Assembly: GCF_000003815.2 (NCBI RefSeq)
Contig: NC_049990.1
Coordinates: 14,863,875 to 14,927,874, forward strand
Length of the DNA: 64,000 bases
Origin: Branchiostoma floridae
Lineage: Eukaryota; Chordata; Leptocardii; Amphioxiformes; Branchiostomatidae
Direction of reading: 5' to 3'
Both the position numbers and the translations under genes were made by a program. Below, one piece after another: positions 13,501 through 28,500 of this stretch. Below the pieces are notes generated by a model that saw only the letters and a program-made list of their open reading frames with translations, searched no databases and was not told the origin of the DNA. How positions within the stretch are numbered: the first letter of the stretch is position 1; each line of letters starts with the position of its first letter.

Positions 13501-16500
13501 TAGAGCTGTAGCAGACATCGTCTTCCTTGTGGATGGCACCGGCAGCGTCGGCTTGGAGAACTTCGAGCGAATGAAGACCTTCATCAGGCAGCTCTTTGCC
13601 TACTTGGATATCGGAGAAAACGCCGTTCGCGTCTCCATCGTTCAGTATGCAGCCCAGGCGCGCACAGAATTCTTTCTTGACCAGTACTACGATCTCCAGG
13701 AGGCGCAAGATGCAGTGGATGGTATTGATTACATGGGCGGCTACACGCTGACGGGTAAGGCCATCGACTTCGCCACTAATCTGCACTTCGACCTGAGGAA
13801 GGGCGCGCGAGCCGACGTCACCAAGATAGCCGTTGTCATCACCGACGGCATATCCTATGACGACGTCAACCGTCCTGCTCGGAGGATGCGCCAGGCAGGA
13901 ATCGTCACCATTGCTGTCGGTGTGGGCAATAACTTGGACAGAGACCAACTGACAGCTATCGCAGGAGATCCAAAGACTCTTCTGTCCCTGGATGGTTTCG
14001 ACAGACTTCAGGACTTGACTACTTCTCTGCCCACCATGATTTGCGACGGTAAGATCCGGACTCTGTTACTAGTACAAAGGGGACTGTTTCGACTGTTAAA
14101 AGATTTTGCCTTCTGCTGAGTCTTGCTTGTTTTTTTTTTACATGTTTTCAGCTCCCTGATTCTTTTTCTTTGATATAGTTGGAACAAGTCAGCAAATTGT
14201 CGTCTCCATCTGCATCACCACGACGTACGGTACGGACCTTCTGAACGCCAACTCCAGTGACTCCACGGCACTTTTCCAGCAAGTGGTTCAAGGGGTAAGA
14301 ACCGATCATTTCTCAAAAGGAAATTGAGTTTCGTCCAGCAGTGCGGAATACTCTCTACCTTGCTGTGTCGGCACATTTCTGCTGTGAGCGATAGGAAGCA
14401 ATGATTGTTTGCCATCAGGCTCTTTTAGTTGCATCACTTCTTCCCTTCCTGTTTAACACCATCTTCTCCATGGTTTTACATGTTGACCACTACCTTTACA
14501 AGCAGTCCGGGGATAGCAGCCGTTCAACCCATTGGCTTCGCACCTGGGTAAGTAACCTCTTCTATCGAAATGGCGCCAGGTCCTAAAGAGCCATGGCACT
14601 ACACCTCTATGGTCGGCATACTCTGTAATTTGGGACCAGACAGATGTCTTCCTTTTGAGCTCATCTCCATTTCTCTTGCAGCTGCGGGGGCGTAGTTTCG
14701 ACCGTGCAATGTGCCGTTGCTCCCTTCGCCCTGGCGACTGTGTCCGACACCTTCCAGAATCTACAGGGGACCTTGGGAGCTTTGACCGTTGGTCCTGCAG
14801 GAGCTACCGTTGTGTCTGCTGGTAGGTACACTTGGCCCGGCCAAACTCATTTTCTCTACCGTTTAGTCCAATTCAGACGAACCTCCTACTTCATAGACGT
14901 ATCAGAGTAAAAGCGAAAATCAGAAGTCTGCTTGCTACACTTTACTAAGTTGTTGGTCATCCCCTCCATATGTACCTGCTGCAGCCACAAGAACAACCGT
15001 CATTGTCACGGTGGAGCTGACTCTTCCCTACACCGTGGACCTTCAAGATACGTCATCACAAGCCTATACCAACTTGAGCGTAACTATTGAAAATGCGGTA
15101 GGTTTTCTTCTGTCTAGCAACGTTTACTGCTGATATGCCTGGTCATGTGGTTCTTTCACCGTTGGTTAGAGCAAGAAAAATGCAAGCTCCTCAATGATGG
15201 ACTGTCAGCGCAAAGAGAAGGTGCTTGGTTGTGCTCAGAAGTCAGTTTACTAGTCACAAGCATTCGCCTTGACATCTTTTTCAGGTCCTGCAAGTATTTG
15301 CTGCCAACCCAGCAGACATCCAGTCGGTGTCCATCACGTCGGTGGCCCCAGGGTAAGATTGAAAGTCTTGCTGTATGCAGCTTTATTGTCAATCACTAAA
15401 TTTGGCTTCCTATCACTATGATGAAAGCCAAGTCGCTACAATGTACTTTGTACTATCAAAGACTTTTCTTGCCATGCCGTTGGGCCTTGATGAAAGGTTA
15501 TGTGCATTATATGCTCCTGTTTTCTTTTGGCAGAGCGACCGCAACAAGCACATCAGTGACTGTAAGTGTAGTAACGCTAGGTGCAAATGTCGACGTCACC
15601 ACCCAAATCATCGTCAATACCACAGCGGCGGGAGTGCAGCTTGGAAACCTGCCTGTAGTGTCGTCTACCGTTGGAGATACTAGTATGTTGACATGCACTT
15701 CAACCGCTAGGCTAACGTCGTTTTCCTCCGCCTTTTCTTGCTTTCCTGTTCTTGACAGATGTGGCTTTATTCCAACTTGTATCTTTTTTTTCTCTCCATA
15801 GCTCCTCCATGTAGAGCTGTAGCAGACATCGTCTTCCTTGTGGATGGCACCGGCAGCGTCGGCTTGGAGAACTTCGAGCGAATGAAGACCTTCATCAGGC
15901 AGCTCTTTGCCTACTTGGATATCGGAGAAAACGCCGTTCGCGTCTCCATCGTTCAGTATGCAGCCCAGGCGCGCACAGAATTCTTTCTTGACCAGTACTA
16001 CGATCTCCAGGAGGCGCAAGATGCAGTGGATGGTATTGATTACATGGGCGGCTACACGCTGACGGGTAAGGCCATCGACTTCGCCACTAATCTGCACTTC
16101 GACCTGAGGAAGGGCGCGCGAGCCGACGTCACCAAGATAGCCGTTGTCATCACCGACGGCATATCCTATGACGACGTCAACCGTCCTGCTCGGAGGATGC
16201 GCCAGGCAGGAATCGTCACCATTGCTGTCGGTGTGGGCAATAACTTGGACAGAGACCAGCTGCTAGCTATCGCAGGAGATCCGAGGACTCTTCTGTCTCT
16301 AGATGACTTCGACAGACTTCAGGACTTGACTACTTCTCTGCCCACCATGATTTGCGACGGTAAGATCCGGACTCTGTTACTAGTACAAAGGGGACTGTTT
16401 CGACTGTTAAGAGATTTTGCCTTCTGCTGATCATGAGTCTTGCTTGTTTTGTTTTTTACATGTTTTCAGCTCCCTGATTCTTTTTCTTTGATATAGTTGG

Positions 16501-19500
16501 AACAAGTCAGCAAATTGTCGTCTCCATCTGCATCACCACGACGTACGGTACGGACCTTCTGAACGCCAACTCCAGTGACTCCACGGCACTTTTCCAGCAA
16601 GTGGTTCAAGGGGTAAGAACCGATCATTTCTCAAAAGGAAATTGAGTTTCGTCCAGCAGTGCGGAATACTCTCTACCTTGCTGTGTCGGCACATTTCTGC
16701 TGTAAGCGATAGGAAGCAATGATTGTTTGCCATCAGGCTCTTTTAGTTGCATCACTTCTTCCCTTCCTGTTTAACACCATCTTCTCCATGGTTTTACAGT
16801 TGACCACTACCTTTACAAGCAGTCCGGGGATAGCAGCCGTTCAACCCATTGGCTTCGCACCTGGGTAAGTAACCTCTTCTATCGAAATGGCGCCAGGTCC
16901 TAAAGAGCCATGGCACTACACCTCTATGGTCGGCATACTCTGTAATTTGGGACCAGACAGATGACTTCCTTTTGAGCTCATCTCCATTTCTCTTGCAGCT
17001 GTGGAGGCGTAGTTTCGACCGTGCAATGTGCCGTTGCTCCCTTCGCCCTGGCGACTGTGTCCGACACCTTCCAGAATCTACAGGGGGCCTTGGGAGCTTT
17101 GACCGTTGGTCCTGCAGGAGCTACCGTTGTGTCTGCTGGTAGGTACACTTGGCCCGGCCAAACTCATTTTCTCTACCGTTTAGTCCAATTCAGACGAACC
17201 TCCTACTTCATAGACGTATCAGAGTAAAATCGAAGATCAGAAGTCTACTTGCTACACTTTACTAAGTTGTTGGTCATCCCCTCCATATGTACCTGCTGCA
17301 GCCACAAGAACAACCGTCATTGTCACGGTGGAGCTGACTCTTTCCTACACCGTTGACCTTCAAGATACGTCATCACAAGCCTATACCAACTTGAGCGTAA
17401 CTATTGAAAATGCGGTAGGTTTCCTTCTGTCTAGCAACGTTTACTGCTGATATGCCTGGTCATGTGGTTCTTTCACCGTTGGTTAGAGCAAGAAAAATGC
17501 ACGCTCCCCAATGACGGACTGTCAGCTCAAATAGAAGGTGCTTGGTTGTGCCCAGAAGACAGTTTACTAGTCACAAGCATTCGCCTTGACATCTTTTTCA
17601 GGTCCTGCAAGTATTTGCTGCCAACCCAGCAGACATCCAGTCGGTGTCCATCACGTCGGTGGCCCCAGGGTAAGATTGAAAGTCTTGCTGTATGCAGCTT
17701 TATTGTCAATCACTAAATTTGGCTTCCTATCACTATGATGAAAGCCAAGTCACTACAATGTACTTTGTACTATCAAAGACTTTTCTTGCCATGCCGTTGG
17801 GCCTTGATGAAAGGTTATGTGCATTATATGCTCCTGTTTTCTTTTGGCAGAGCGACCGCAACAAGCACATCAGTGACTGTAAGTGTAGTAACGCTAGGTG
17901 CAAATGTCGACGTCACCACCCAAATCATCGTCAACACCACAGCGGCGGGAGTGCAGCTTGGAAACCTGCCAGTAGTGTCGTCTACCGTTGGAGATACTAG
18001 TATGTGGATATGCACTTTTCCCGCTAGACTAACGTTGTTTTCCTCCGTCTTTTCTGGCTTTCATGTTCTTGGCGGATGCGAATTCTTTCCAACTTGTTGC
18101 ATTTCTCTCCCTAGCTCCCCCATGTTCGGCAGTAGCAGACATCGTCTTCATTGTGGATGGCACCGGTAGCGTCGGCTTGGAGAACTTCGAGCGAATGAAG
18201 ACCTTCATCGGGCAGCTCTTTGCCTACTTGGATATCGGAGAAAACGCCGTTCGCGTCTCCATCGTTCAGTATGCAGCCCAGGCGCGCACAGAATTCTTCC
18301 TTGACCAGTACTACGACCTCCAGGAGGCGCAAGATGCAGTGGATGGTATTGAGTACATGGGCGGCTACACGCTGACGGGTAAAGCCATCGACTTCGCCAC
18401 CAATCTGCACTTCGACCTGAGGAAGGGCGCGCGAGCCGACGTCACCAAGATAGCCGTTGTCATCACCGACGGCAGATCCTATGACGACGTCAATCGTCCT
18501 GCTCGGAGGATGCGCCAGGCAGGAATCGTCACCATTGCTGTCGGTGTGGGCAATAACTTGGACAGAGACCAGCTGACAGCTATCGCAGGAGATCCAAAGA
18601 CTCTTCTGTCCCTGGATGGTTTCGACAGACTTCAGGACTTGACTACTTCTCTGCCCACCATGCTTTGCGACGGTAAGATTCGGACTCAGTTACTAAGTAT
18701 ATAAAGCGGACTGTTTCGACTTTTCAGAGATTTGCCTTTTGCTGAGTCTTACTTGTTTGTTTGTTTTTTACATGTTTTCAGCACTCTGATTTTTTTCTTT
18801 CATACAGTTGGTACAAGTCAGCAAATTGTCGTCTCTATCTGCATCACCACGACGTACGATACCAACCTTCTGAACGCCAACTCCAGTGACTCCACGGCAC
18901 TTTTCCAGCAAGTTGTTCAAGGGGTAAGAACCGATCATTTCTCCAGAGGAAATTGAGGTTCGTCCAGCAGTGCGGGATACTTTCACATGCCTGTGTCGGC
19001 ACNNNNNNNNNNNNNNNNNNNNNNNNNNNNNNNNNNNNNNNNNNNNNNNNNNNNNNNNNNNNNNNNNNNNNNNNNNNNNNNNNNNNNNNNNNNNNNNNNN
19101 NNNNNNNNNNNNNNNNNNNNNNNNNNNNNNNNTAGCAGCCGTTCAACCCATTGGCTTCGCACCTGGGTAAGTAACCTCTTCTATCGGAATGGCGCCAGCT
19201 CAAAAACAACATGCCACTACACCTCTGTGGTCGGCAAAGTCGGTAGTGTGATATCAGGCTAGGCAGGTCTCCACTTTGAGCTTACCTCCATTTCTCTTCC
19301 AGCTGTGGAGGCGTAGTTTCCACCGTGCAATGCGCCGTTGCTCCCTTCGCCCTGGAGACTGTTTCCAACACCTTCCAGACTCTACAGGTGAACTTGGGAG
19401 ACTTGACCATTGTTCCTGCGGAAACTACCGTTGTGTCTGCTGGTAAGTACACTTGGCTTGGCCAAACTCGTTTTCTCTACCGTTCAATCCATTTCAGACG

Positions 19501-22500
19501 GTCCTCCCACGACATAGACGTATCAGAATAAATCTGAAGATCAGAAGTCTACTTGCTACATTTTACTACGTTGTTGGTCATTACCTTCATAAATTATGTA
19601 CTTGCTGCAGCCTCAAGAGCAACCGTCATTGTCACGGTGGAGTTGACTCTTGACTACACCGTTGACCTTCAAGATACGTCATCACAAGCCTACATCGACT
19701 TGAGCGTCACTATCGAAAATGCGGTAGGTTTCCTTCTGTTTAGCAACGTTTACTGCTGAAATCCTTTGCCATGTGGTTCTTTGTCCGTTGGTGACAGAAA
19801 GAAATGTGCTCGCTTCTCAATGACGGACAGTCAGCGCAAAGGTAGACGCTTGATTGTGCTCGGAGGCCATTGTACTAGTCACGAGCCTTGACATCTTTTT
19901 CAGGTCCTGCAAGTCTTTGCTGCCAACCCAGCAGACATCCAGTCGGTGTCCATCACGTCGGTGGCCCCAGGGTAAGATTGAATGTCTTGCTGTATGCAGC
20001 TTTATTGTCAATCACTTATTCGGCTTCCTATTTCGATTATGAAATTCATGTCGCTACAGTGTACTTTGTACAATTGAAGACTGTTCTTGCCATGCCTTGA
20101 AGAAGGTTCATGTTCCATATGCTCCTGTTTTCTTTTTGCAGAGCGTCCGCAACAACCACATCAGTGACTGTAAGTGTAGTCACGCTAGGTGCAAATGTCG
20201 ACGTCACCACCCAAATCATCGTCAACACCACAGCGGCGGGAGTGCAGCTTGGAAACCTGCCAGTAGTGTCGTCTACCGTTGGAGATACTAGTATGTGGAT
20301 AATTATGCACTTTTACCGCTAGGCTAACGTTGTTTTCCTCCGTCTTTTCTGGCTTTCATGTTCTTGGCGGATGCGAATTCCTTCCAACTTGTTGCATTTC
20401 TCTCCCTAGCTCCCCCATGTTCGGCAGTAGCAGACATCGTCTTCATTGTGGATGGCACCGGTAGCGTCGGCTTGGAGAACTTCGAGCGAATGAAGACCTT
20501 CATCGGGCAGCTCTTTGCCTACTTGGATATCGGAGAAAACGCCGTTCGCGTCTCCATCGTTCAGTATGCAGCCCAGGCGCGCACAGAATTCTTCCTTGAC
20601 CAGTACTACGACCTCCAGGAGGCGCAAGATGCAGTGGATGGTATTGAGTACATGGGCGGCTACACGCTGACGGGTAAAGCCATCGACTTCGCCACCAATC
20701 TGCACTTCGACCTGAGGAAGGGCGCGCGAGCCGACGTCACCAAGATAGCCGTTGTCATCACCGACGGCAGATCCTATGACGACGTCAATCGTCCTGCTCG
20801 GAGGATGCGCCAGGCAGGAATCGTCACCATTGCTGTCGGTGTGGGCAATAACCTGGACAGAGACCAGCTGACAGCTATCGCAGGAGATCCAAAGACTCTT
20901 CTGTCCCTGGATGGTTTCGACAGACTTCAGGACTTGACTACTTCTCTGCCCACCATGCTTTGCGACGGTAAGATTCGGACTCAGTTACTAGTATATGAAG
21001 CGGACTGTTTCGACTTTTCAGAGATTTGCCTTTTGCTGAGTCTTACTTGTTTGTTTGTTTTTTACATGTTTTCAGCACTCTGATTTTTTTTCTTTCATAT
21101 AGTTGGTACAAGTCAGCAAATTGTCGTCTCTATCTGCATCACCACGATTTACGATACGAACCTTCTGAACGCCAACTCCAGTGACTCCACGGCACTTTTC
21201 CAGCAAGTTGTTCAAGGGGTAAGAACCGATCATTTCTCCAGAGGAAATTGAGTTTCGTCCAGCAGTGCGGAATACTTTCACATGCCTGTGTCGGCACATT
21301 TTTGCTGTAAGCAATAAGAAGCAATGATTGTTTGCCATCAGGCTCTTTTAGTTGCTTCCTTTCCTGTTTAACACCATCTTCTCCGTGGTTTTACAGTTGA
21401 CCACTACCTTTGCAAGCAGTCCGGGGATAGCAGCCGTTCAACCCATTGGCTTCGCACCTGGGTAAGTAACCTCTTCTATTGGAATGGCGCCAGCTCAAAA
21501 ACAACATGCCACTACACCTCTGTGGTCGGCAAAGTCGGTAGTGTGATATCAGGCTAGGCAGGTCTCCACTTTGAGCTTACCTCCATTTCTCTTCCAGCTG
21601 TGGAGGCGTAGTTTCCACCGTGCAATGCGCCGTTGCTCCCTTCGCCCTGGAGACTGTTTCCAACACCTTCCAGACTCTACAGGTGAACTTGGGAGACTTG
21701 ACCATTGTTCCTGCGGAAACTACCGTTGTGTCTGCTGGTAAGTACACTTGGCTTGGCCAAACTCGTTTTCTCTACCGTTCAATCCATTTCAGACGGTCCT
21801 CCCACGACATAGACGTATCAGAGTAAATCTGAAGATCAGAAGTCTACTTGCTACATTTTACTACGTTGTTGGTCATTACCTTCATAAATTATGTACTTGC
21901 TGCAGCCTCAAGAACAACCGTCATTGTCACGGTGGAGTTGACTCTTGACTACACCGTTGACCTTCAAGATACGTCATCACAAGCCTACATCGACTTGAGC
22001 GTCACTATCGAAAATGCGGTAGGTTTTCTTCTGTTTAGCAACGTTTACTGCTGAAATCCTTTGCCATGTGGTTCTTTGTCCGTTGGTGACAGAAAGAAAT
22101 GTGCTCGCTTCTCAATGACGGACAGTCAGCGCAAAGGTAGACGCTTGATTGTGCTCGGAGGCCATTGTACTAGTCACGAGCCTTGACATCTTTTTCAGGT
22201 CCTGCAAGTCTTTGCTGCCAACCCAGCAGACATCCAGTCGGTGTCCATCACGTCGGTGGCCCCAGGGTAAGATTGAATGTCTTGCTGTATGCAGCTTTAT
22301 TGTCAATCACTTATTCGGCTTCCTATTTCGATTATTAAATTCATGTCGCTACAGTGTACTTTGTACAATTGAAGACTGTTCTTGCCATGCTTTGATGAAG
22401 GTTCATGTTCCATATGCTCCTGTTTTCTTTTTGCAGAGCGTCCGCAACAACCACATCAGTGACTGTAAGTGTAGTCACGCTAGGTGCAAATGTCGACGTC

Positions 22501-25500
22501 ACCACCCAAATCATCGTCAACACCACAGCAGCGGGAGTGCAGCTTGGAAACCTGCCAGTAGTGTCGTCTACCGTTGGAGATACTAGTATGTGGATATTCA
22601 CTTTTACCGCTAGGTTAACGTTGTTTTCCTCCGTCTTTTCTGGCTTTCATGTTCTTGGCGGATTCGAATTCCTTCCGACTTGTTGCATTTCTCTCCCTAG
22701 CTCCCCCATGTTCGGCAGTAGCAGACATCGTCTTCATTGTGGATGGCACCGGTAGCGTCGGCTTGGAGAACTTCGAGCGAATGAAGACCTTCATCAGGCA
22801 GCTCTTTGCCTACTTGGATATCGGAGAAAACGCCGTTCGCGTCTCCATCGTTCAGTATGCAGCCCAGGCGCGCACAGAATTCTTCCTTGACCAGTACTAC
22901 GACCTCCAGGAGGCGCAAGATGCAGTGGATGGTATTGAGTACATGGGCGGCTACACGCTGACGGGTAAAGCCATCGACTTCGCCACCAATCTGCACTTCG
23001 ACCTGAGGAAGGGCGCGCGAGCCGACGTCACCAAGATAGCCGTTGTCATCACCGACGGCAGATCCTATGACGACGTCAACCGCCCTGCTCGGAGGATGCG
23101 CCAGGCAGGAATCGTTACCATTGCTGTCGGTGTGGGCAATAACTTGGACAGAGACCAGCTGACAGCTATCGCAGGAGATCCAAAGACCCTTCTGTCCCTG
23201 GATGGTTTCGACAGACTTCAGGACTTGACTACTTCTCTGCCCACCATGCTTTGCGACGGTAAGATTCGGACTCAGTTACTAGTATATGAAGCGGACTGTT
23301 TCGACTTGTCAGAGATTTGCCTTTTGCTGAGTCTTACTTGTTTGTTTGTTTTTTTACATGTTTTCAGCACTCTGATTTTTTCTCTTTCATATAGTTGGTA
23401 CAAGTCAGCAAATTGTCGTCTCTATCTGCATCACCACGATTTACGATACGAACCTTCTGAACGCCAACTCCAGTGACTCCACGGCACTTTTCCAGCAAGT
23501 TGTTCAAGGGGTAAGAACCGATCATTTCTCCAGAGGAAATTGAGTTTCGTCCAGCAGTGCGGGATACTTTCACATGCCTGTGTCGGCACATTTTTGCTGT
23601 AAGCAATAAGAAGCAATGATTGTTTGCCATCAGGCTCTTTTAGTTGCTTCCTTTCCTGTTTAACACCATCTTCTCCGTGGTTTTACAGTTGACCACTACC
23701 TTTGCAAGCAGTCCGGGGATAGCAGCCGTTCAACCCATTGGCTTCGCACCTGGGTAAGTAACCTCTTCTATTGGAATGGCGCCAGCTCAAAAACAACATG
23801 CCACTACACCTCTGTGGTCGGCAAAGTCGGTAGTGTGATATCAGGCTAGGCAGGTCTCCACTTTGAGCTTACCTCCATTTCTCTTCCAGCTGTGGAGGCG
23901 TAGTTTCCACCGTGCAATGCGCCGTTGCTCCCTTCGCCCTGGAGACTGTTTCCAACACCTTCCAGACTCTACAGGTGAACTTGGGAGACTTGACCATTGT
24001 TCCTGCGGAAACTACCGTTGTGTCTGCTGGTAAGTACACTTGGCTTGGCCAAACTCGTTTTCTCTACCGTTCAATCCATTTCAGACGGTCCTCCCACGAC
24101 ATAGACGTATCAGAGTAAATCTGAAGATCAGAAGTCTACTTGCTACATTTTACTACGTTGTTGGTCATTACCTTCATAAATTATGTACTTGCTGCAGCCT
24201 CAAGAACAACCGTCATTGTCACGGTGGAGCTGACTCTNNNNNNNNNNNNNNNNNNNNNNNNNNNNNNNNNNNNNNNNNNNNNNNNNNNNNNNNNNNNNNN
24301 NNNNNNNNNNNNNNNNNNNNNNNNNNNNNNNNNNNNNNNNNNNNNNNNNNNNNNNNNNNNNNNNNNNNNNNNNNNNNNNNNNNNNNNNNNNNNNNNNNNN
24401 NNNNNNNNNNNNNNNNNNNNNNNNNNNNNNNNNNNNNNNNNNNNNNNNNNNNNNNNNNNNNNNNNNNNNNNNNNNNNNNNNNNNNNNNNNNNNNNNNNNN
24501 NNNNNNNNNNNNNNNNNNNNNNNNNNNNNNNNNNNNNNNNNNNNNNNNNNNNNNNNNNNNNNNNNNNNNNNNNNNNNNNNNNNNNNNNNNNNNNNNNNNN
24601 NNNNNNNNNNNNNNNNNNNNNNNNNNNNNNNNNNNNNNNNNNNNNNNNNNNNNNNNNNNNNNNNNNNNNNNNNNNNNNNNNNNNNNNNNNNNNNNNNNNN
24701 NNNNNNNNNNNNNNNNNNNNNNNNNNNNNNNNNNNNNNNNNNNNNNNNNNNNNNNNNNNNNNNNNNNNNNNNNNNNNNNNNNNNNNNNNNNNNNNNNNNN
24801 NNNNNNNNNNNNNNNNNNNNNNNNNNNNNNNNNNNNNNNNNNNNNNNNNNNNNNNNNNNNNNNNNNNNNNNNNNNNNNNNNNNNNNNNNNNNNNNNNNNN
24901 NNNNNNNNNNNNNNNNNNNNNNNNNNNNNNNNNNNNNTTCTTGGCGGAGCAAATTCCTTCCAACTTGTTGCATTTCTCTCCCTAGCTCCCCCATGTTCGG
25001 CAGTAGCAGACATCGTCTTCATTGTGGATGGCACCGGTAGCGTCGGCTTGGAGAACTTCGAGCGAATGAAGACCTTCATCAGGCAGCTCTTTGCCTACTT
25101 GGATATCGGAGAAAACGCCGTTCGCGTCTCCATCGTTCAGTATGCAGCCCAGGTGCGCACAGAGTTCTTCCTTGACCAGTACTACGACCTCCAGGAGGCG
25201 CAAGATGCAGTGGATGGTATTGAGTATATGGGCGGCTTCACGCTGACGGGTAAAGCCATCGACTTCGCCACCAATCTGCACTTCGACCTGAGGAAGGGCG
25301 CGCGAGCCGACGTCACCAAGATAGCCGTTGTCATCACCGACGGCAGATCCTATGACGACGTCAACCGTCCTGCTCGGAGGATGCGCCAGGCAGGAATCGT
25401 CACCATTGCTGTCGGTGTGGGCAATAACTTGGACAGAGACCAGCTGACAGCTATCGCAGGAGATCCAAAGACTCTTCTGTCCCTGGATGGTTTCGACAGA

Positions 25501-28500
25501 CTTCAGGACTTGACTACTTCTCTGCCCACCATGCTTTGCGACGGTAAGATTCGGACTCAGTTACTAGTATATGAAGCGGACTGTTTCGACTTTTCAGAGA
25601 TTTGCCTTTTGCTGAGTCTTACTTGTTTGTTTGCTTTTTACATGTTTTCAGCACTCTGATTTTTTTCTTTCATATAGTTGGTACAAGTCAGCAAATTGTA
25701 GTCTCTATCTGCATCACCACGACGTACGATACGAACCTTCTGAACGCCAACTCCAGTGACTCCACGACACTTTTCCAGCAAGTTGTTCAAGGGGTAAGAA
25801 CCGATCATTTCTCCAGAGGAAATTGAGTTTCGTCCAGCAGTGCGGGATACTTTCACATGCCTGTGTCGGCACATTTTTGCTGTAAGCAATAAGAAGCAAT
25901 GATTGTTTGCCATCAGGCTCTTTTAGTTGCTTCCTTTCCTGTTTAACACCATCTTCTCCGTGGTTTTACAGTTGACCACTACCTTTGCAAGCAGTCCGGG
26001 GATAGCAGCCGTTCAACCCATTGGCTTCGCACCTGGGTAAGTAACCTCTTCTATTGGAATGGCGCCAGCTCAAAAACAACATGCCACTACACCTCTGTGG
26101 TCGGCAAAGTCGGTAGTGTGATATCAGGCTAGGCAGGTCTCCACTTTGAGCTTACCTCCATTTCTCTTCCAGCTGTGGAGGCGTAGTTTCCACCGTGCAA
26201 TGCGCCGTTGCTCCCTTCGCCCTGGAGACTGTTTCCAACACCTTCCAGACTCTACAGGTGAACTTGGGAGACTTGACCATTGTTCCTGCGGAAACTACCG
26301 NNNNNNNNNNNNNNNNNNNNNNNNNNNNNNNNNNNNNNNNNNNNNNNNNNNNNNNNNNNNNNNNNNNNNNNNNNNNNNNNNNNNNNNNNNNNNNNNNNNN
26401 AACTCGTTTTCTCTACCGTTCAATCCATTTCAGACGGTCCTCCCACGACATAGACGTATCAGAGTAAATCTGAAGATCAGAAGCCTACTTGCTACATTTT
26501 ACTACGTTGTTGGTCATTACCTTCATAAATTATGTACTTGCTGCAGCCTCAAGAACAACCGTCATTGTCACGGTGGAGTTGACTCTTGACTACACCGTTG
26601 ACCTTCAAGATACGTCATCACAAGCCTACATCGACTTGAGCGTCACTATCGAAAATGCGGTAGGTTTTCTTCTGTTTAGCAACGTTTACTGCTGAAATCC
26701 TTTGCCATGTGGTTCTTTGTCCGTTGGTGACAGAAAGAAATGTGCTCGCTTCTCAATGACGGACAGTCAGCGCAAAGGTAGACGCTTGATTGTGCTCGGA
26801 GGCCATTGTACTAGTCACGAGCCTTGACATCTTTTTCAGGTCCTGCAAGTCTTTGCTGCCAACCCAGCAGACATCCAGTCGGTGTCCATCACGTCGGTGG
26901 CCCCAGGGTAAGATTGAATGTCTTGCTGTATGCAGCTTTATTGTCAATCACTTATTCGGCTTCCTATTTCGATTATTAAATTCATGTCGCTACAGTGTAC
27001 TTTGTACAATTGAAGACTGTTCTTGCCATGCCTTGATGAAGGTTCATGTTCCATATGCTCCTGTTTTCTTTTTGCAGAGCGTCCGCAACAACCACATCAG
27101 TGACTGCAAGTGTAGTCACGCTAGGTGCAAATGTCGACGTCACCACCCAAATCATCGTCAACACCACAGCGGCGGGAGTGCAGCTTGGAAACCTGCCAGT
27201 AGTGTCGTCTACCGTTGGAGATACTAGTGTGTGGATAATTATGCACTTTTACCGCTAGGCTAACGTTGTTTTCCTCCGTCTTTTCTGGCTTTCATGTTCT
27301 TGGCGGATGCGAATTCCTTCCAACTTGTTGCATTTCTCTCCCTAGCCCCCCCATGTTCGGCAGTAGCAGACATCGTCTTCATTGTGGATGGCACCGGTAG
27401 CGTCGGCTTGGAGAACTTCGAGCGAATGAAGACCTTCATCGGGCAGCTCTTTGCCTACTTGGATATCGGAGAAAACGCCGTTCGCGTCTCCATCGTTCAG
27501 TATGCAGCCCAGGCGCGCACAGAATTCTTCCTTGACCAGTACTACGACCTCCAGGAGGCGCAAGATGCAGTGGATGGTATTGAGTACATGGGCGGCTACA
27601 CGCTGACGGGTAAAGCCATCGACTTCGCCACCAATCTGCACTTCGACCTGAGGAAGGGCGCGCGAGCCGACGTCACCAAGATAGCCGTTGTCATCACCGA
27701 CGGCAGATCCTATGACGACGTCAATCGTCCTGCTCGGAGGATGCGCCAGGCAGGAATCGTCACCATTGCTGTCGGTGTGGGCAATAACCTGGACAGAGAC
27801 CAGCTGACAGCTATCGCAGGAGATCCAAAGACTCTTCTGTCCCTGGATGGTTTCGACAGACTTCAGGACTTGACTACTTCTCTGCCCACCATGCTTTGCG
27901 ACGGTAAGATTCGGACTCAGTTACTAGTATATGAAGCGGACTGTTTCGACTTTTCAGAGATTTGCCTTTTGCTGAGTCTTACTTGTTTGTTTGTTTTTTA
28001 CATGTTTTCAGCACTCTGATTTTTTTTCTTTCATATAGTTGGTACAAGTCAGCAAATTGTCGTCTCTATCTGCATCACCACGATTTACGATACGAACCTT
28101 CTGAACGCCAACTCCAGTGACTCCACGGCACTTTTCCAGCAAGTTGTTCAAGGGGTAAGAACCGATCATTTCTCCAGAGGAAATTGAGTTTCGTCCAGCA
28201 GTGCGGAATACTTTCACATGCCTGTGTCGGCACATTTTTGCTGTAAGCAATAAGAAGCAATGATTGTTTGCCATCAGGCTCTTTTAGTTGCTTCCTTTCC
28301 TGTTTAACACCATCTTCTCCGTGGTTTTACAGTTGACCACTACCTTTGCAAGCAGTCCGGGGATAGCAGCCGTTCAACCCATTGGCTTCGCACCTGGGTA
28401 AGTAACCTCTTCTATCGGAATGGCGCCAGCTCAAAAACAACATGCCACTACACCTCTGTGGTCGGCAAAGTCGGTAGTGTGATATCAGGCTAGGCAGGTC

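Noticed and set aside
24040-25659. Apparent 539-codon frame across the 700-N gap
   Set aside because: Most of it is N; only the VWA10 exon part is real.
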